A DNA stretch of 64,000 nucleotides, taken from Flammeovirga sp. SJP92 (GTDB lineage: Bacteria; Bacteroidota; Bacteroidia; Cytophagales; Flammeovirgaceae). Positions 37,144-45,912 of this stretch are shown here, piece by piece; the stretch's first letter is position 1, and the number at the start of each line of letters is the position of its first letter. The notes beneath the pieces were generated by a model, which worked only from the letters and a program-made list of their open reading frames with translations, did no database searches and had not been told where the DNA came from. Position numbers and translations under genes: made by a program. The DNA is taken from NCBI RefSeq assembly GCF_001583495.1, contig NZ_LQAQ01000116.1, positions 124,001 to 188,000 of the forward strand, read 5' to 3'.

Positions 37144-37992
37144 CTATGAATGATTGGCAGGGGAAACGACTTGATTCCAGACGCCAGTTTTGACAGTTTC
37201 TTCCGCAAATGCTGAAAATGATCTAGCTTTTCTTCCCAACACCTTTTCGACATCACGACTCACAATTTGATTTTTGGGGTTGGTCAGTACATGGCTAAAT
37301 AAGTACTCGATCAACCAAATCACATCATTGGGTAATTGTATTTGTTTCATTCCCTCTACGTATTGGTCAAGTGTGATTTCATGGAAAATCAAATCTCTAT
37401 TACTCACCTTTCCAATGGTTTGAACAATGTCTTTAAAAGTAAGTAATTCAGGTCCTGTTACTTCTATGATTTGCCCATTATAATGTTCATCTAATAAAGC
37501 AGTGGTGGCTACTTCGGCTATATCTTCCGCATCAACGAAGGGAATGAGAACCTCCGACATTGGTAGTGCAATTACGTCGGAAAGAATGGGGTCCAAAAAG
37601 AAACTTTCGCTCCAGTTTTGATTAAGCCATGATGCTCTTACAATCGTATAATCTAATCCCGAATGCATCACAATTTGTTCACAAGCTTCCGCTTCGGCTT
37701 CCCCTTTGCCTGACATTAAAACCATCTTTTGAACACCCGTTTCCTTTGCAATTTTTGTTAAAGTTTCAATGGCTTCTTTTGCACCTGGAACGGCCAAGTC
37801 GGGATAATAAGTGACATACATTTTTTCAATGCCAGAGAGGACTTCCGTCCAGTTACTTGGGTTGGACCACTCAAAAGGAATAGGGGCAGTTCTAGAGCCA
37901 ATTCTTGGGGTAATTCCTTTGTTTTCTAATTGCGTTACAACTCGACGGCCTGTCTTGCCTGTACCGCCAATGACTAAAATGTTTGAGTTCAT
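37144..37992 (-). CDS. NmrA-like NAD(P)-binding protein (atypical SDR)
   Basis: A 282-aa cytoplasmic protein with a Rossmann nucleotide motif, ILVIGGTGKTGRRVV (G-x-x-G-x-x-G), at the very N-terminus. The NmrA-type body includes KMVLMSGKGEAEAEACEQIV, YTIVRASWLNQNWSESF and IPFVDAEDIAEVATTALLDE. Relatives act as quinone reductases or redox-sensing regulators. It is the last gene of a minus-strand set of four (39235 to 37144) and lies 12 bases after the DUF1772 gene. Confidence 0.88.
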   Translation of the reverse strand: MNSNILVIGGTGKTGRRVVTQLENKGITPRIGSRTAPIPFEWSNPSNWTEVLSGIEKMYVTYYPDLAVPGAKEAIETLTKIAKETGVQKMVLMSGKGEAEAEACEQIVMHSGLDYTIVRASWLNQNWSESFFLDPILSDVIALPMSEVLIPFVDAEDIAEVATTALLDEHYNGQIIEVTGPELLTFKDIVQTIGKVSNRDLIFHEITLDQYVEGMKQIQLPNDVIWLIEYLFSHVLTNPKNQIVSRDVEKVLGRKARSFSAFAEETVKTGVWNQVVSPANHS

Positions 37993-38004
37993 AATGATAA
38001 ATGT

Positions 38005-38490
38005 TTAAAGTGATGTTTGGATAAATGTTACGATGAGTAAAAGGATAAATGAAAGCATTGATGCTACAGTTCTGATGGTATGGTATTGGTTCCAATGCGT
38101 TTCATAATAGGTTCTAAAATTTTTGAGTTCACTTGGAGTGAGTTGAACTAGGTTTAAAGCTTCTAATTCATTGTTTAATGGAACATTTCCAAAAGCTGTA
38201 ATTCCAAAAGTACCGACCAAATAAAGTAGCGTAGAAGCGATGATCCACCAGAATGAGGGGCGGTGATGAAATTCTAAAACGGACGTTGAGATTAGGGTTA
38301 TTAAACTTCCAAAAAAGACGAGAAAGAATACAGGATTTAAGATTTCTCGATTAATGCTTTGCATGGTTTCGAGGTAAGTGAAGTCTCCAACTTTTTTTGT
38401 GCCTAAAATCACCGAAACAGACCATGTGAAAAAGATTCCCGCCGAAAGGGCTGTTAATAGAACTGTAATAAATAGAAGTCCTGTTTTCAT
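38005..38490 (-). CDS. DUF1772 membrane protein (anthrone-oxygenase-like)
   Basis: A 161-aa protein of four membrane helices with the DUF1772 features: LTALSAGIFFTWSVSVI in helix 1, FTYLETMQSINREILNPVFF before helix 2, GNVPLNNELEALN after helix 3 and WNQYHTIRTVASMLSFILL in helix 4. Some relatives are anthrone oxygenases. The gene overlaps the next upstream gene by four bases (ATGA), so the two are probably translationally coupled. Confidence 0.85.
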   Translation of the reverse strand: MKTGLLFITVLLTALSAGIFFTWSVSVILGTKKVGDFTYLETMQSINREILNPVFFLVFFGSLITLISTSVLEFHHRPSFWWIIASTLLYLVGTFGITAFGNVPLNNELEALNLVQLTPSELKNFRTYYETHWNQYHTIRTVASMLSFILLLIVTFIQTSL

Positions 38491-38876
38491 AATGCTTGTC
38501 TTTTGGTGAGGTATTTCCCGAAATAGAATACAATAAAATAGAATTCGACAGCAATGGTGTAAAACATGGTATTTTGGAAAAATTCGGAATAACTTCCGCC
38601 CGCTGGAATGATAAAAACGGGAACAGTAATCAATAAGTCCATCAATACGGCGACAACAACAAACAAAAGGGCCAAATGTGAAGGATTCATTTTTCCTTTT
38701 CGATAGAACAAGTAAGTACCCAAAGTAGCGCTAGGGATGATTCCTAACGCTAACACTATATCAGCTTGTCGTTCTGTATTTTCTAACACTGGAACATAAA
38801 AAGAACTGAGGAATAGGCTTACACCTAAAGCCCATACCAAAAGGGCATATACGATGCTTAAGATGATATTTTTCAT
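38487..38876 (-). CDS. Four-helix membrane protein of unknown family
   Basis: A 129-aa protein with four hydrophobic segments (ILSIVYALLVWALGVSLFLS; IVLALGIIPSATLGTYLFY; LALLFVVVAVLMDLLITVPV; MFYTIAVEFYFIVFYFGKY). It shows no recognised motif. It overlaps both neighbours: the DUF1772 gene by four bases and the cytochrome gene by one. It thus belongs to the same operon and may form a membrane complex with one of them (inference). Confidence 0.75.
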   Translation of the reverse strand: MKNIILSIVYALLVWALGVSLFLSSFYVPVLENTERQADIVLALGIIPSATLGTYLFYRKGKMNPSHLALLFVVVAVLMDLLITVPVFIIPAGGSYSEFFQNTMFYTIAVEFYFIVFYFGKYLTKRQAL

Positions 38877-39235
38877 TATTGTAGGGAATCAATCCATTTT
38901 TGTAAAGTAGAATATTCAGCTTCTGTCAAGGGTGTGCCATCTTCTTTGGGCATGCGACCAAGTTCAAAGACTTGTTTCTTGATTTTTGGGGCACGTTTGT
39001 TCATGTTCTTCTGAGAGAAAATCATAAATGGATTCCTCTTTCGATGACAGGTATTGCATTTGTTTTGAAGTATAGAAAGGGCTTGCATTTGGAGTTCATG
39101 ATCTCCATTGATTGAGGGAACAATAATTGTTTTTTGAACTGAAAGATCAGAAGGATAACTCCATACTTTTGCAGTGAGGAAAATGATAAGAGCAATCCAG
39201 ATGACTCCTTTTAGCGTATTAAATTCAGTTGTCAT
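38876..39235 (-). CDS. Membrane-anchored mono-haem c-type cytochrome-like protein
   Basis: A 119-aa protein with one N-terminal membrane helix (GVIWIALIIFLTAKVWSY), then a small domain with a single haem-attachment motif CNTCH (Cys60, Cys63, His64). A later Met in ELGRMPKEDGTPLTEAEY could be the second axial ligand, and the end (STLQKWIDSL) is usual for small haem-binding domains. It is the first gene of a four-gene operon with two membrane proteins and an NmrA-like protein, which points to a redox role at the membrane. Confidence 0.85.
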   Translation of the reverse strand: MTTEFNTLKGVIWIALIIFLTAKVWSYPSDLSVQKTIIVPSINGDHELQMQALSILQNKCNTCHRKRNPFMIFSQKNMNKRAPKIKKQVFELGRMPKEDGTPLTEAEYSTLQKWIDSLQ

Positions 39236-39324
39236 AATTTTTTGATTTGATTATGACACAAATGTATAATAGCCGACTTAGAGGGGCTTATTCGAAAAGG
39301 AGAGGGATTTATTTGAAAGGAATT

Positions 39325-40176
39325 TTAAACTTGACTAGGGCGAAAACCGAATTTTTTTTCGAAGGCATTAGAGAAGGAACCTAAGCTATCGTAGCCCACA
39401 TTCCAAGCGGCTTCTTGAATGGTCTTTTGTTCGTTTTTAATTAAGTTATACGCTTTTTTTAGACGTTCCTCTTGAAGGTATTTAAACACCGGAACACCAA
39501 ATTGAGCTTTAAACTCTTTCTTCAGTTTATTGGTATTGGTTCCAATTTTGGAAGCAAGTTCAGTTAAAGAAGGCGGGTTTTCTAAATTGGATAATAGAAT
39601 CTCTTGTGCTAAGTTGATTTTTTCAAGTGCATCGGTATTGACTTTCAGTACATTTTGACTGGCCAACTGTCCAAAATAATGAGATAACAACGCCGACATA
39701 TGACTTCGGTAAAACATCATTTTCACTTGCCCTTCGTATTGATTTTTGAAAAATAACCCTACTAATTGAAAAAGTTCTGGTGTCATATTAAACACGGGGC
39801 CTTCAACGTAGTGATCTTTGGGGTGCACCAACTCATACAAAAACTTTTCTAGCAATTGCCCTTCATCATTGGGCAGTTGACTGACATTTCTTAAAGCCGT
39901 CACTATCACCACACATTGCAAAGGCCTATCTGCTGAAACCTGATGTTCAAAAGTCACATTTTCATCTGCATAAAATGAGAGGACCATTCCTTTAGTATGT
40001 TGAAATGTTTTAGTGTTTTCCTTGTAGTTCACATTCAAGCCCACGTTCCCTGCACCATAAAATGCAATGCCCACAACAGGTTCATCAAAAGAACAGACAT
40101 CCACCAACGAACCTTCTGTAGTAGCTTCTTCTAACAATATCGTACAATCATTGATGTCAATTATATCTCGGTTCAT
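39325..40176 (-). CDS. AraC-family transcriptional regulator
   Basis: A 283-aa regulator with an unrelated N-terminal sensing half and a C-terminal AraC DNA-binding domain of two helix-turn-helix units. The units are PPSLTELASKIGTNTNKLKK and KTIQEAAWNVGYDSLGSFSN, with the closing KKFGFRPSQ. It lies 90 bases upstream of the cytochrome-NmrA operon on the same strand, so it is the most likely regulator of that operon. The trigger is unknown. Confidence 0.9.
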   Translation of the reverse strand: MNRDIIDINDCTILLEEATTEGSLVDVCSFDEPVVGIAFYGAGNVGLNVNYKENTKTFQHTKGMVLSFYADENVTFEHQVSADRPLQCVVIVTALRNVSQLPNDEGQLLEKFLYELVHPKDHYVEGPVFNMTPELFQLVGLFFKNQYEGQVKMMFYRSHMSALLSHYFGQLASQNVLKVNTDALEKINLAQEILLSNLENPPSLTELASKIGTNTNKLKKEFKAQFGVPVFKYLQEERLKKAYNLIKNEQKTIQEAAWNVGYDSLGSFSNAFEKKFGFRPSQV

Positions 40177-40203
40177 TGTGTTCTTTTGTTTTTTTATTAA
40201 AGG

Positions 40204-40635
40204 TTAGACCCAAGTTTGGATGTAATTAAGTCCTTTAAACTCAGAATGCCATCCAAACTCTTCATTTTCTTTAACTCCAACAATAAAATACCATTCATTT
40301 TCCTTGACAGGTTTTCCAGTTTCAACGTCCATAAATAACCTTATGTGAGGTCTGCTAAAAGAATCAATTAGCTTTTTCCTTGTTATTTTCTCATAACTTA
40401 AAATTCCATTTTCGATTTGGGAAACTAAGAACTCCCATTTTAAAAGAATGGAGTTGAGAATATCAATTTGTTCATTGTAAATATCAGGAAGGGGTTGTTC
40501 GTAATCGGTAATGGTTTCGATAATTATAAACACTTCTTTATCTAAAAAAAACATATTGGTATTTTTCATAATCCAATAATGCTCTACTTTATTAAAATCT
40601 TTTTTACTTATCATATTATTATATTCTAAATTCAT
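40204..40635 (-). CDS. Hypothetical 143-aa protein
   Basis: A soluble, mostly alpha/beta protein: KDFNKVEHYWIMKNTNMFFL at the N-terminus, a helix (QIDILNSILLKWEFLVSQIE), then IRLFMDVETGKPVKENEWYF and GWHSEFKGLNYIQTW. No family is recognised. Its ATG directly follows the TAG stop of the upstream PEP-mutase-like gene (TAGATG), so it is translated from the same message. A second start at MISKKDF (codon 8) is possible. Confidence 0.6.
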   Translation of the reverse strand: MNLEYNNMISKKDFNKVEHYWIMKNTNMFFLDKEVFIIIETITDYEQPLPDIYNEQIDILNSILLKWEFLVSQIENGILSYEKITRKKLIDSFSRPHIRLFMDVETGKPVKENEWYFIVGVKENEEFGWHSEFKGLNYIQTWV

Positions 40636-41478
40636 CTAAAATCTTCCAATTAACCTTTGAATATCATTACTTTCACACAGCATTTCTTGATCCATTAGCG
40701 ATTTAAAATCGCCTGTGTTTAATGCCTGAAATGAATGAGACAAAGATTTTATGATGGTTTGTATTGCAATAGTGGGCAAACTTATCCTAGCAACACCAAT
40801 TTCTTTAAGATCATTGAGAGAGAAATTATTGATGTTGTAGGGTAAACCTGCTGCGATACTTAATGGGCCATTTATTTCACGAACCAGTAACTTCGCCTCT
40901 TCCAAGGTACTGACAGCCGTTATAAAAACAAGGTCTGCACCAGCTTCCAAATATAGATTGGCTCTCTTTATTGATTCCTTCAACCCTTCCTTTCTTGTGC
41001 CGAAAGTATTCAATGCATCCGTTCTCCCATTGATAATAAAATGGGAGTGATGATGGTCGAGAGCACTTTGCTTTGCCACTTGAATTTTTTCTACCAAAAC
41101 TGAACTTTCTACAATTTTTCTGTTGGTATTTTTCTCAAGAATTTGATCTTCAATATTAATTCCCGCAACGCCAATATCTAAAAATTCTTCAATCAGAGTA
41201 GGTATGAAATCTATACCTCCAAAACCATCCTCTCCATCGGCCATAACTGGTATGGAAACAGCATCAACAATTTTATGGGTAATGGAAAGGTTTTCTTTAA
41301 AGTCTATATCAATTTCTTCCTTTTTGCAAGATGCAATTGCAAAACTATAACCAGAGCATTGAACGGCTTTGAAACCCAAATCTTCAATAATTCTAGCACT
41401 TATAGGATCATATGCATTAGGCATAACGAGTGTTTCTTTGTCTTCAATAAGTTGTTTTAGAATTAGGTCTTGTGTCAT
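40636..41478 (-). CDS. Isocitrate lyase / PEP mutase family enzyme
   Basis: A 280-aa TIM-barrel enzyme. The N-terminal strand gives LVMPNAYDPISARIIEDLGF, and the metal-binding loop VMADGEDGFGGIDF replaces the more common ADxDTGYG form. VAGINIEDQ supplies the conserved Glu-Asp, and the C-terminal barrel carries FIINGRTDALN and AGADLVFITAV. It probably makes or breaks a C-C or C-P bond of an oxo-acid (for example a 2-methylisocitrate or phosphonopyruvate-type substrate); the specific reaction is open. Confidence 0.85.
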   Translation of the reverse strand: MTQDLILKQLIEDKETLVMPNAYDPISARIIEDLGFKAVQCSGYSFAIASCKKEEIDIDFKENLSITHKIVDAVSIPVMADGEDGFGGIDFIPTLIEEFLDIGVAGINIEDQILEKNTNRKIVESSVLVEKIQVAKQSALDHHHSHFIINGRTDALNTFGTRKEGLKESIKRANLYLEAGADLVFITAVSTLEEAKLLVREINGPLSIAAGLPYNINNFSLNDLKEIGVARISLPTIAIQTIIKSLSHSFQALNTGDFKSLMDQEMLCESNDIQRLIGRF

Positions 41479-41520
41479 GATAATTTTTTTAGCTAAAAAG
41501 TGTATGAATAGATAACAGGT

Positions 41521-42003
41521 TTACTTTGCTATAATTTCATTTGATAGTACTTTCTGAAGCAGTTCATCTATTTCGTTACATAAAAATGTATACTTGATTC
41601 CTTCTGGAAGAATCTTTTCTCTAGCATAAATAGTTAGATTGTCTTCGATTTTAAAAACAAAATCAATAAAAATATTTTCCTCAAGTTGAAATAAGTGACC
41701 AAATAAGAAATAGCCATTGGCATCAACAAGAGGTTCTTGAAAGTATTCATTATCATTGAAGCAAATCCCATTATAATTAAAACCGTATAAAGTAAAGTCT
41801 TCATTGCTTTTTTGATTGAAATAGGAAACTCCTGAAAATGTCGATAAAAAATCGACATATTTTTTTTTCATTTTTAAGAATGCATACTTATCAAGAAATA
41901 AGGTTATTTCCTCTCGTTTATATTTAGATAATGAAATTTTACTTTGTAGACAATTAGGGAATTGTTGGTTGAAGTTTTGTATTGTTGTTTCTAAATCACC
42001 CAT
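41521..42003 (-). CDS. SUKH-like (SMI1/KNR4-type) protein
   Basis: A protein of about 160 residues with the middle pattern of SUKH/SMI1-KNR4 domains: MKKKYVDFLSTFSGVSYFNQ followed by FTLYGFNYNGICFNDNEYFQ and the later DANGYFLFGHLFQLEENIFI. Such domains are frequent immunity proteins of polymorphic toxin systems. No toxin gene adjoins it. I chose the ATG at 42003 over a TTG nine codons earlier. The call is by pattern only. Confidence 0.5.
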   Translation of the reverse strand: MGDLETTIQNFNQQFPNCLQSKISLSKYKREEITLFLDKYAFLKMKKKYVDFLSTFSGVSYFNQKSNEDFTLYGFNYNGICFNDNEYFQEPLVDANGYFLFGHLFQLEENIFIDFVFKIEDNLTIYAREKILPEGIKYTFLCNEIDELLQKVLSNEIIAK

Positions 42004-42060
42004 AGCTTTAAAAATATATTTAGGATCCAAGAAGATAGCTTAAAATACAACAATAATGTT

Positions 42061-42133
42061 AAAGTCTTCAGATTTTTTAAGTAAGTAGGTCCAAGTCACG
42101 CTTTCCACTTAAGACCTGAACCAGTGTAGGTTT
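42061..42133 (-). repeat. 73-bp dispersed repeat, copy A
   Basis: It shares about 85% of its bases with 42636-42709. Both copies directly follow the stop of a minus-strand gene. The core holds AGTCACGCTTTCC and CTTAAGAC flanked by GGTCC and GAACC arms, which could fold imperfectly. Confidence 0.75.
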
Positions 42134-42557
42134 ATTTCAAAAGTATTTTATAATTCCCAAAGCTCCCTTTTACTAAACCTTTCTTTTTCAGTTCCTTCAT
42201 TTGAGGTTTGTTATCAAAGGGGTAAAGCATCCATATCGAATCTTTTGTTAGCTCTAATTCAACAGAATTAATGGTATAAGCATTAATTCTTAAGGGGAGT
42301 AGTACTACATCAGTTTCTGTTAAAACTTGAACCGTATAACTCGAAGAATCAATAGCTGTAATTTTCACTTTTTCAATTAAATCACGGGTTCCAATATTAT
42401 ACACATAAATAGAATCTGAATCCAGATAATAATCCGCTCCCTTCTTACAGGTCACTTTTACCTCTTTGGGGTCACCATAATTTCGAATGGTAACCCGGTA
42501 CATTACATCACATGACATTAAAGTGAAGGCTAAAAAAAGGAGTTGAATGATTTTCAT
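42132..42557 (-). CDS. Lipoprotein of unknown function, 141 aa
   Basis: The ATG at 42557 gives the leader MKIIQLLFLAFTLMSC with the lipid on Cys16; a longer frame begins 17 codons earlier but buries the leader. The mature part is beta-rich (YRVTIRNYGDPKEVKVTCKK, SSYTVQVLTETDVVLLPL). No family is recognised. It is framed by the two copies of a 73-bp repeat. Confidence 0.65.
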   Translation of the reverse strand: MKIIQLLFLAFTLMSCDVMYRVTIRNYGDPKEVKVTCKKGADYYLDSDSIYVYNIGTRDLIEKVKITAIDSSSYTVQVLTETDVVLLPLRINAYTINSVELELTKDSIWMLYPFDNKPQMKELKKKGLVKGSFGNYKILLK

Positions 42558-42635
42558 TTTTGAAGTTAGTGAATTAGTTTTTTGATATTTTTCTTTTAAG
42601 CTGTTCATATTTTTATTTTCAATTAGTTTAGACTA

Positions 42636-42709
42636 AAAGTTTTCAGATTTTTTTAAGTAATAGGTCCGAGTCACGCTTTCCGCTTAAGACTTGACCCAGT
42701 ATAGTTTTT
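42636..42709 (-). repeat. 73-bp dispersed repeat, copy B
   Basis: Second copy of the repeat at 42061-42133, also placed just after the stop of a minus-strand gene (the MORN gene). The strongest conserved block is AGTCACGCTTTCC(A/G)CTTAAGAC. Confidence 0.75.
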
Positions 42710-42719
42710 GAAAATTACT

Positions 42720-43403
42720 TTAATCATTACTCAGTGTAATAGAGTATGAACTGTCATCTAAAATTTCAATGATAAATCGGCATTGCTTTCTAGTGTCAGC
42801 GACTACAATTGTGTAACTTACTTCACAGAAAAGAGGACTGAAATATTGATCAATAGTGAACTTTTTTCCAAGCTGATTAATTTGTCCAGAAGATTTCTCA
42901 ATTTTTAAATCCGAGGGAGCAAAATCCGTAAAAGCACTTTTTATGGAGAAAGTTACTTTCTTATTACGTTCATCGGTCGATGTACTTTTTTCTACCTTGT
43001 AATTCATAATACCAGTAGTTGAAGTTACTCGGTAAGGGGTATTTGGAGGTGTTACCCCAACATATTCATTATTTTCCCAGTAGCCAGTTAATGTGTTTTT
43101 TTTACTGTTAATTTTATATACAAACTTTCCCTTACCACTTTTTTCACCATTGAGCCAGTGCCCTTGATAGAGGTCCCCATTTTTATATAAATACTTCCCT
43201 TTACCGTCGGGCAATCCATCCTTAAAAGTACCAGTATACGTATCTTCACCAATGGCTTTTCCTTTTCCATTGGCCAGTCCATTCAAACATTCTCCAGTAT
43301 ACTTTCCAGCAATTTTGTCAAGAAGCACTTTACATTGGTTTGTTTGTGCATTAGCACAGATAGTAATGAATAGGAGAGCGAAGGTGATTATTAGCCTTTT
43401 CAT
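42720..43403 (-). CDS. Secreted MORN-repeat protein
   Basis: The ATG at 43403 gives the signal peptide MKRLIITFALLFITICANAQ; a longer frame adds 13 codons before it. Residues 30-110 contain about four MORN repeats of the form Y-x-G-x-(W/F)-x-x-G-x-x-x-G-x-G (GTFKDGLPDGKGKYLYKNGD, GHWLNGEKSGKGKFVY). The C-terminal 110 residues are beta-rich and unclassified. MORN repeats usually serve as protein or lipid binding surfaces. The signal peptide places it outside the cytoplasm. Confidence 0.8.
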   Translation of the reverse strand: MKRLIITFALLFITICANAQTNQCKVLLDKIAGKYTGECLNGLANGKGKAIGEDTYTGTFKDGLPDGKGKYLYKNGDLYQGHWLNGEKSGKGKFVYKINSKKNTLTGYWENNEYVGVTPPNTPYRVTSTTGIMNYKVEKSTSTDERNKKVTFSIKSAFTDFAPSDLKIEKSSGQINQLGKKFTIDQYFSPLFCEVSYTIVVADTRKQCRFIIEILDDSSYSITLSND

Positions 43404-43623
43404 ATTTATTTCGAAAAAATGAATAAACATAAAGCATTTCATTGCAAAAAGTGATGTGACTAATGTTTATTCTGTTAAAATTAAACTTATTAAAATCTCT
43501 TTCTGTGATATTAGTTATTGAAACATAGAGTCTACTTAATATTTCAAAAGTTTGCTTGTTGTATTTAAGTTTTTATTGAATGTTGTAAAGCGAAATAATT
43601 AAACATGTTTACACATTAAAGTT

Positions 43624-43669
43624 AATGTATGAAGTATAAACTATCAATTTGATTTATGCTTCATACATT
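43624..43669 (-). terminator. Hairpin after the coiled-coil protein gene
   Basis: The perfect 11-bp arms AATGTATGAAG / CTTCATACATT, extended inward by about six A-T pairs, lie 10 bases past the stop at 43679. The T tract is weak. Confidence 0.65.
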
Positions 43670-43678
43670 TATTTAAAA

Positions 43679-44605
43679 TTATTTTTTTGATTCTAATTTT
43701 TCTAACCTTGATTGTAATTCAAGTAATTTTAAATTTATAACTTTCATCTCTTTATTTTCTCTTTCAAGTTCTTGGATCTTCTTTTCTTGTTGGATTGTAT
43801 AAAGAGTTAACTCTTCAATTTTCTGAAGTAATTTTGAATTGATATCTCCTAAGAAAACTCCATTTTCTTCTACTTCTTTTTCATTTGGAATATCCTTTAA
43901 ATGTCCATTATCTTTTATGAAATCTTCAACTTCTTGAAGTGTTGGTAGCTCATAGTCTTCATAAAATACAAAATCAGCCCAGTTAGTTTGTACTTTAATT
44001 TCTTTAGCTAGAATTTTACCATTTACTGCTAACCTCCATGAAGAGTTATTTGTTCCAATACCAACATTACCATTGCTATTAATAATTAAATTGCTAGTAT
44101 GGTTATTTGTTCTAAACACTAACTTATCATTTGAGTGCTCATATTGCATTCCTCCAACAAAGTCATCATCAGTGTCAGCAAAACCATAGTAAGCAGTTTT
44201 ATCATTTGGAGTTAATATTGATATCATTGAGTGTTCAGAACCTTCAACAGTTAAAGCAGAAAAACCATGTGGGTTACCACCTGATAATCCTTGGTATATG
44301 TGAAACTTACTTTTTGGATTGGTTGTACCAATACCAGTGCTTCCTCCTCCGAAACCTAAAACGACATTGTCAGAGGTATAGTGATTTACACTTACATATT
44401 TACCAAATTCAGAATCTAATATAAGATGTCCAGATCCTGATTGACTTGATTTAACACTTGGACTTCCATCTTTTCTTCCAACAAGTAAAGTTGAACCTGA
44501 ATTTGAGGGTTTTATTTCTAAAGGACCCTGAGTTTGTGCCTGAGTTTTAAAACTTATTAGAATCAGTATGATTCCGACTGTTGTTTTGAGAGATTTAATA
44601 ATCAT
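43679..44605 (-). CDS. Secreted repeat protein with a C-terminal coiled coil (tail-fibre-like)
   Basis: A 308-aa exported protein with a leader ending in FKTQAQ. The N-terminal half has the T-G-I-G-T-(T/N)-x-P-x-x-K-F-H-I motif twice (GIGTTNPKSKFHIYQG, VGIGTNNSSWRLAVNG), common in Bacteroidota fibre-like proteins. The C-terminus is a heptad coiled coil (residues about 255-308). The segment LPTLQEVEDFIKDNGHLKDI is widely shared in such proteins. It probably forms a trimeric surface fibre; the partner is unknown. Confidence 0.75.
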   Translation of the reverse strand: MIIKSLKTTVGIILILISFKTQAQTQGPLEIKPSNSGSTLLVGRKDGSPSVKSSQSGSGHLILDSEFGKYVSVNHYTSDNVVLGFGGGSTGIGTTNPKSKFHIYQGLSGGNPHGFSALTVEGSEHSMISILTPNDKTAYYGFADTDDDFVGGMQYEHSNDKLVFRTNNHTSNLIINSNGNVGIGTNNSSWRLAVNGKILAKEIKVQTNWADFVFYEDYELPTLQEVEDFIKDNGHLKDIPNEKEVEENGVFLGDINSKLLQKIEELTLYTIQQEKKIQELERENKEMKVINLKLLELQSRLEKLESKK

Positions 44606-44770
44606 GTTATCTAAATTTTCATGTTTGGCCTACAGGATTATCTATTGAAATCTTCATTAATTTTTCAAAAAAAAAGTTTGTACTTTAAGATTCTGTAAGA
44701 TATGCATAAATCTAATTCATTAAAGATGAATTGATGTTATTATTGATGCGAAATTTTTATTTATTAGAGT

Positions 44771-45074
44771 TTAATTTTTTCCTTCTAAAACTTCATCATT
44801 ATAGTCACAAATTGTTGAGATTTTCAAGAAGACATTTACAATACAAATATTCTTAGAAGTATTATCTAAATGAGCTAGATTATAAACAAGGATCATATTA
44901 TGTTGACTATCATAGGTGATAAGTAGAATTTTGTAATACAGATTGTTAGAAATGATGCCCTTTAGATGAATTATAGTAAACTTCATAAAAACTATTTTTA
45001 CAATCATTCCATAGTTTCTTAGATGTCCCAGTGATTACTTCTTTTTTTAAATAATAATCAATTAATGGCTTGCC
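44771..45074 (-). pseudogene. Frameshifted remnant of a small gene
   Basis: On the minus strand, one frame from 45074 encodes GKPLIDYYLKKEVITGTSKK, then KLWNDCKNSFYEVYY, and stops at 44946. An overlapping second frame continues IISNNLYYKILLITYDSQHN to a TAA at 44771. The two pieces join naturally as one protein if one frameshift near 44950 is allowed, and no start precedes the first. The 78-codon second frame taken alone is the alternative. The surrounding 629 bases hold nothing else recognised. Confidence 0.4.
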
Positions 45075-45170
45075 TTTAAGGAGGTAAATTTACAGATGCT
45101 TTCAAGAACAAAAATCTTCTCAGTCTTTGATAAAAAGAGCGTTGAAGTTTGCTGTTATTCATCCTACCAA

Positions 45171-45210
45171 GATGCTTAAACTAATTACTAGAATAAATAG
45201 TTTAAGCATC
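45171..45210 (-). terminator. Hairpin terminator
   Basis: A perfect 13-bp stem (GATGCTTAAACTA / TAGTTTAAGCATC) with a 14-base loop lies 23 bases past the stop of the gene at 45234-45584. Confidence 0.75.
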
Positions 45211-45233
45211 AACATATATACAATTTAAACCCT

Positions 45234-45584
45234 TTACGAAGTCAAGCTATCGATTAAGAAATTCAATATCTTATAGGTTCCAATACCCAAAAAAGTGACT
45301 AAAAATACCCAAGAAAATCTTTGAAAAACGTTGGTTTTTACCACCTGCTGTTCTATTATCTCTCCATTTTGAATTAATTCTAATTCGATCTGTCTTTTAC
45401 CGAACTGTTTGTAATTGGACTTCAAGGTCAAGTTTTTAGAATTAAGGCTCAGTTGATGATTGAATCCAGAGAAGGAGAATTTTTTTGAAGAGGGTTTGCC
45501 ATTCAATAAAACACTTTCAACTCCAAATACAGAATTGAAAAATTCTATTTTATTATTTTCAATTTTAAATTCAGCGTACTTCAT
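45234..45584 (-). CDS. C-terminally membrane-anchored hypothetical protein, 116 aa
   Basis: A beta-rich soluble part (FKIENNKIEFFNSVFGVESV, QIELELIQNGEIIEQQ) is followed by one C-terminal membrane helix (FSWVFLVTFLGIGTYKILNF). This tail-anchored layout places the domain in the cytoplasm. No family is recognised. It is its own unit, with a terminator just downstream. Confidence 0.65.
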   Translation of the reverse strand: MKYAEFKIENNKIEFFNSVFGVESVLLNGKPSSKKFSFSGFNHQLSLNSKNLTLKSNYKQFGKRQIELELIQNGEIIEQQVVKTNVFQRFSWVFLVTFLGIGTYKILNFLIDSLTS

Positions 45585-45912
45585 TTTTGTTTAGTTTTTA
45601 AGTATAAATCATAACGTCAGGTAAGCATAATTACGGATGTAATTTAGCGATATCTCATTATCTGACAGTTACTATTATTAATAGTTTTGCCCAAGGCTTA
45701 TAAAATTACAATAAACATTGTAGCACAACAAGTATTTTTTCCAGAATCTCTTTATGAATTTTATTTATGTATTACTATTACTTAATGTTATCTAGAGGAG
45801 ATTATTGATTAGAAGTTGTATCATTTAACTTCTCACGTTAACTTTAATATCGTAATAAACTCTATTTTATTACGGTTTTATTTACAATGATTTAAAATAG
45901 GCTTTCGCTCAT

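Noticed and set aside
42061-42709. Integron attC sites
   Set aside because: The 73-bp repeats lack the RYYYAAC and GTTRRRY core sites and no integrase gene is present.
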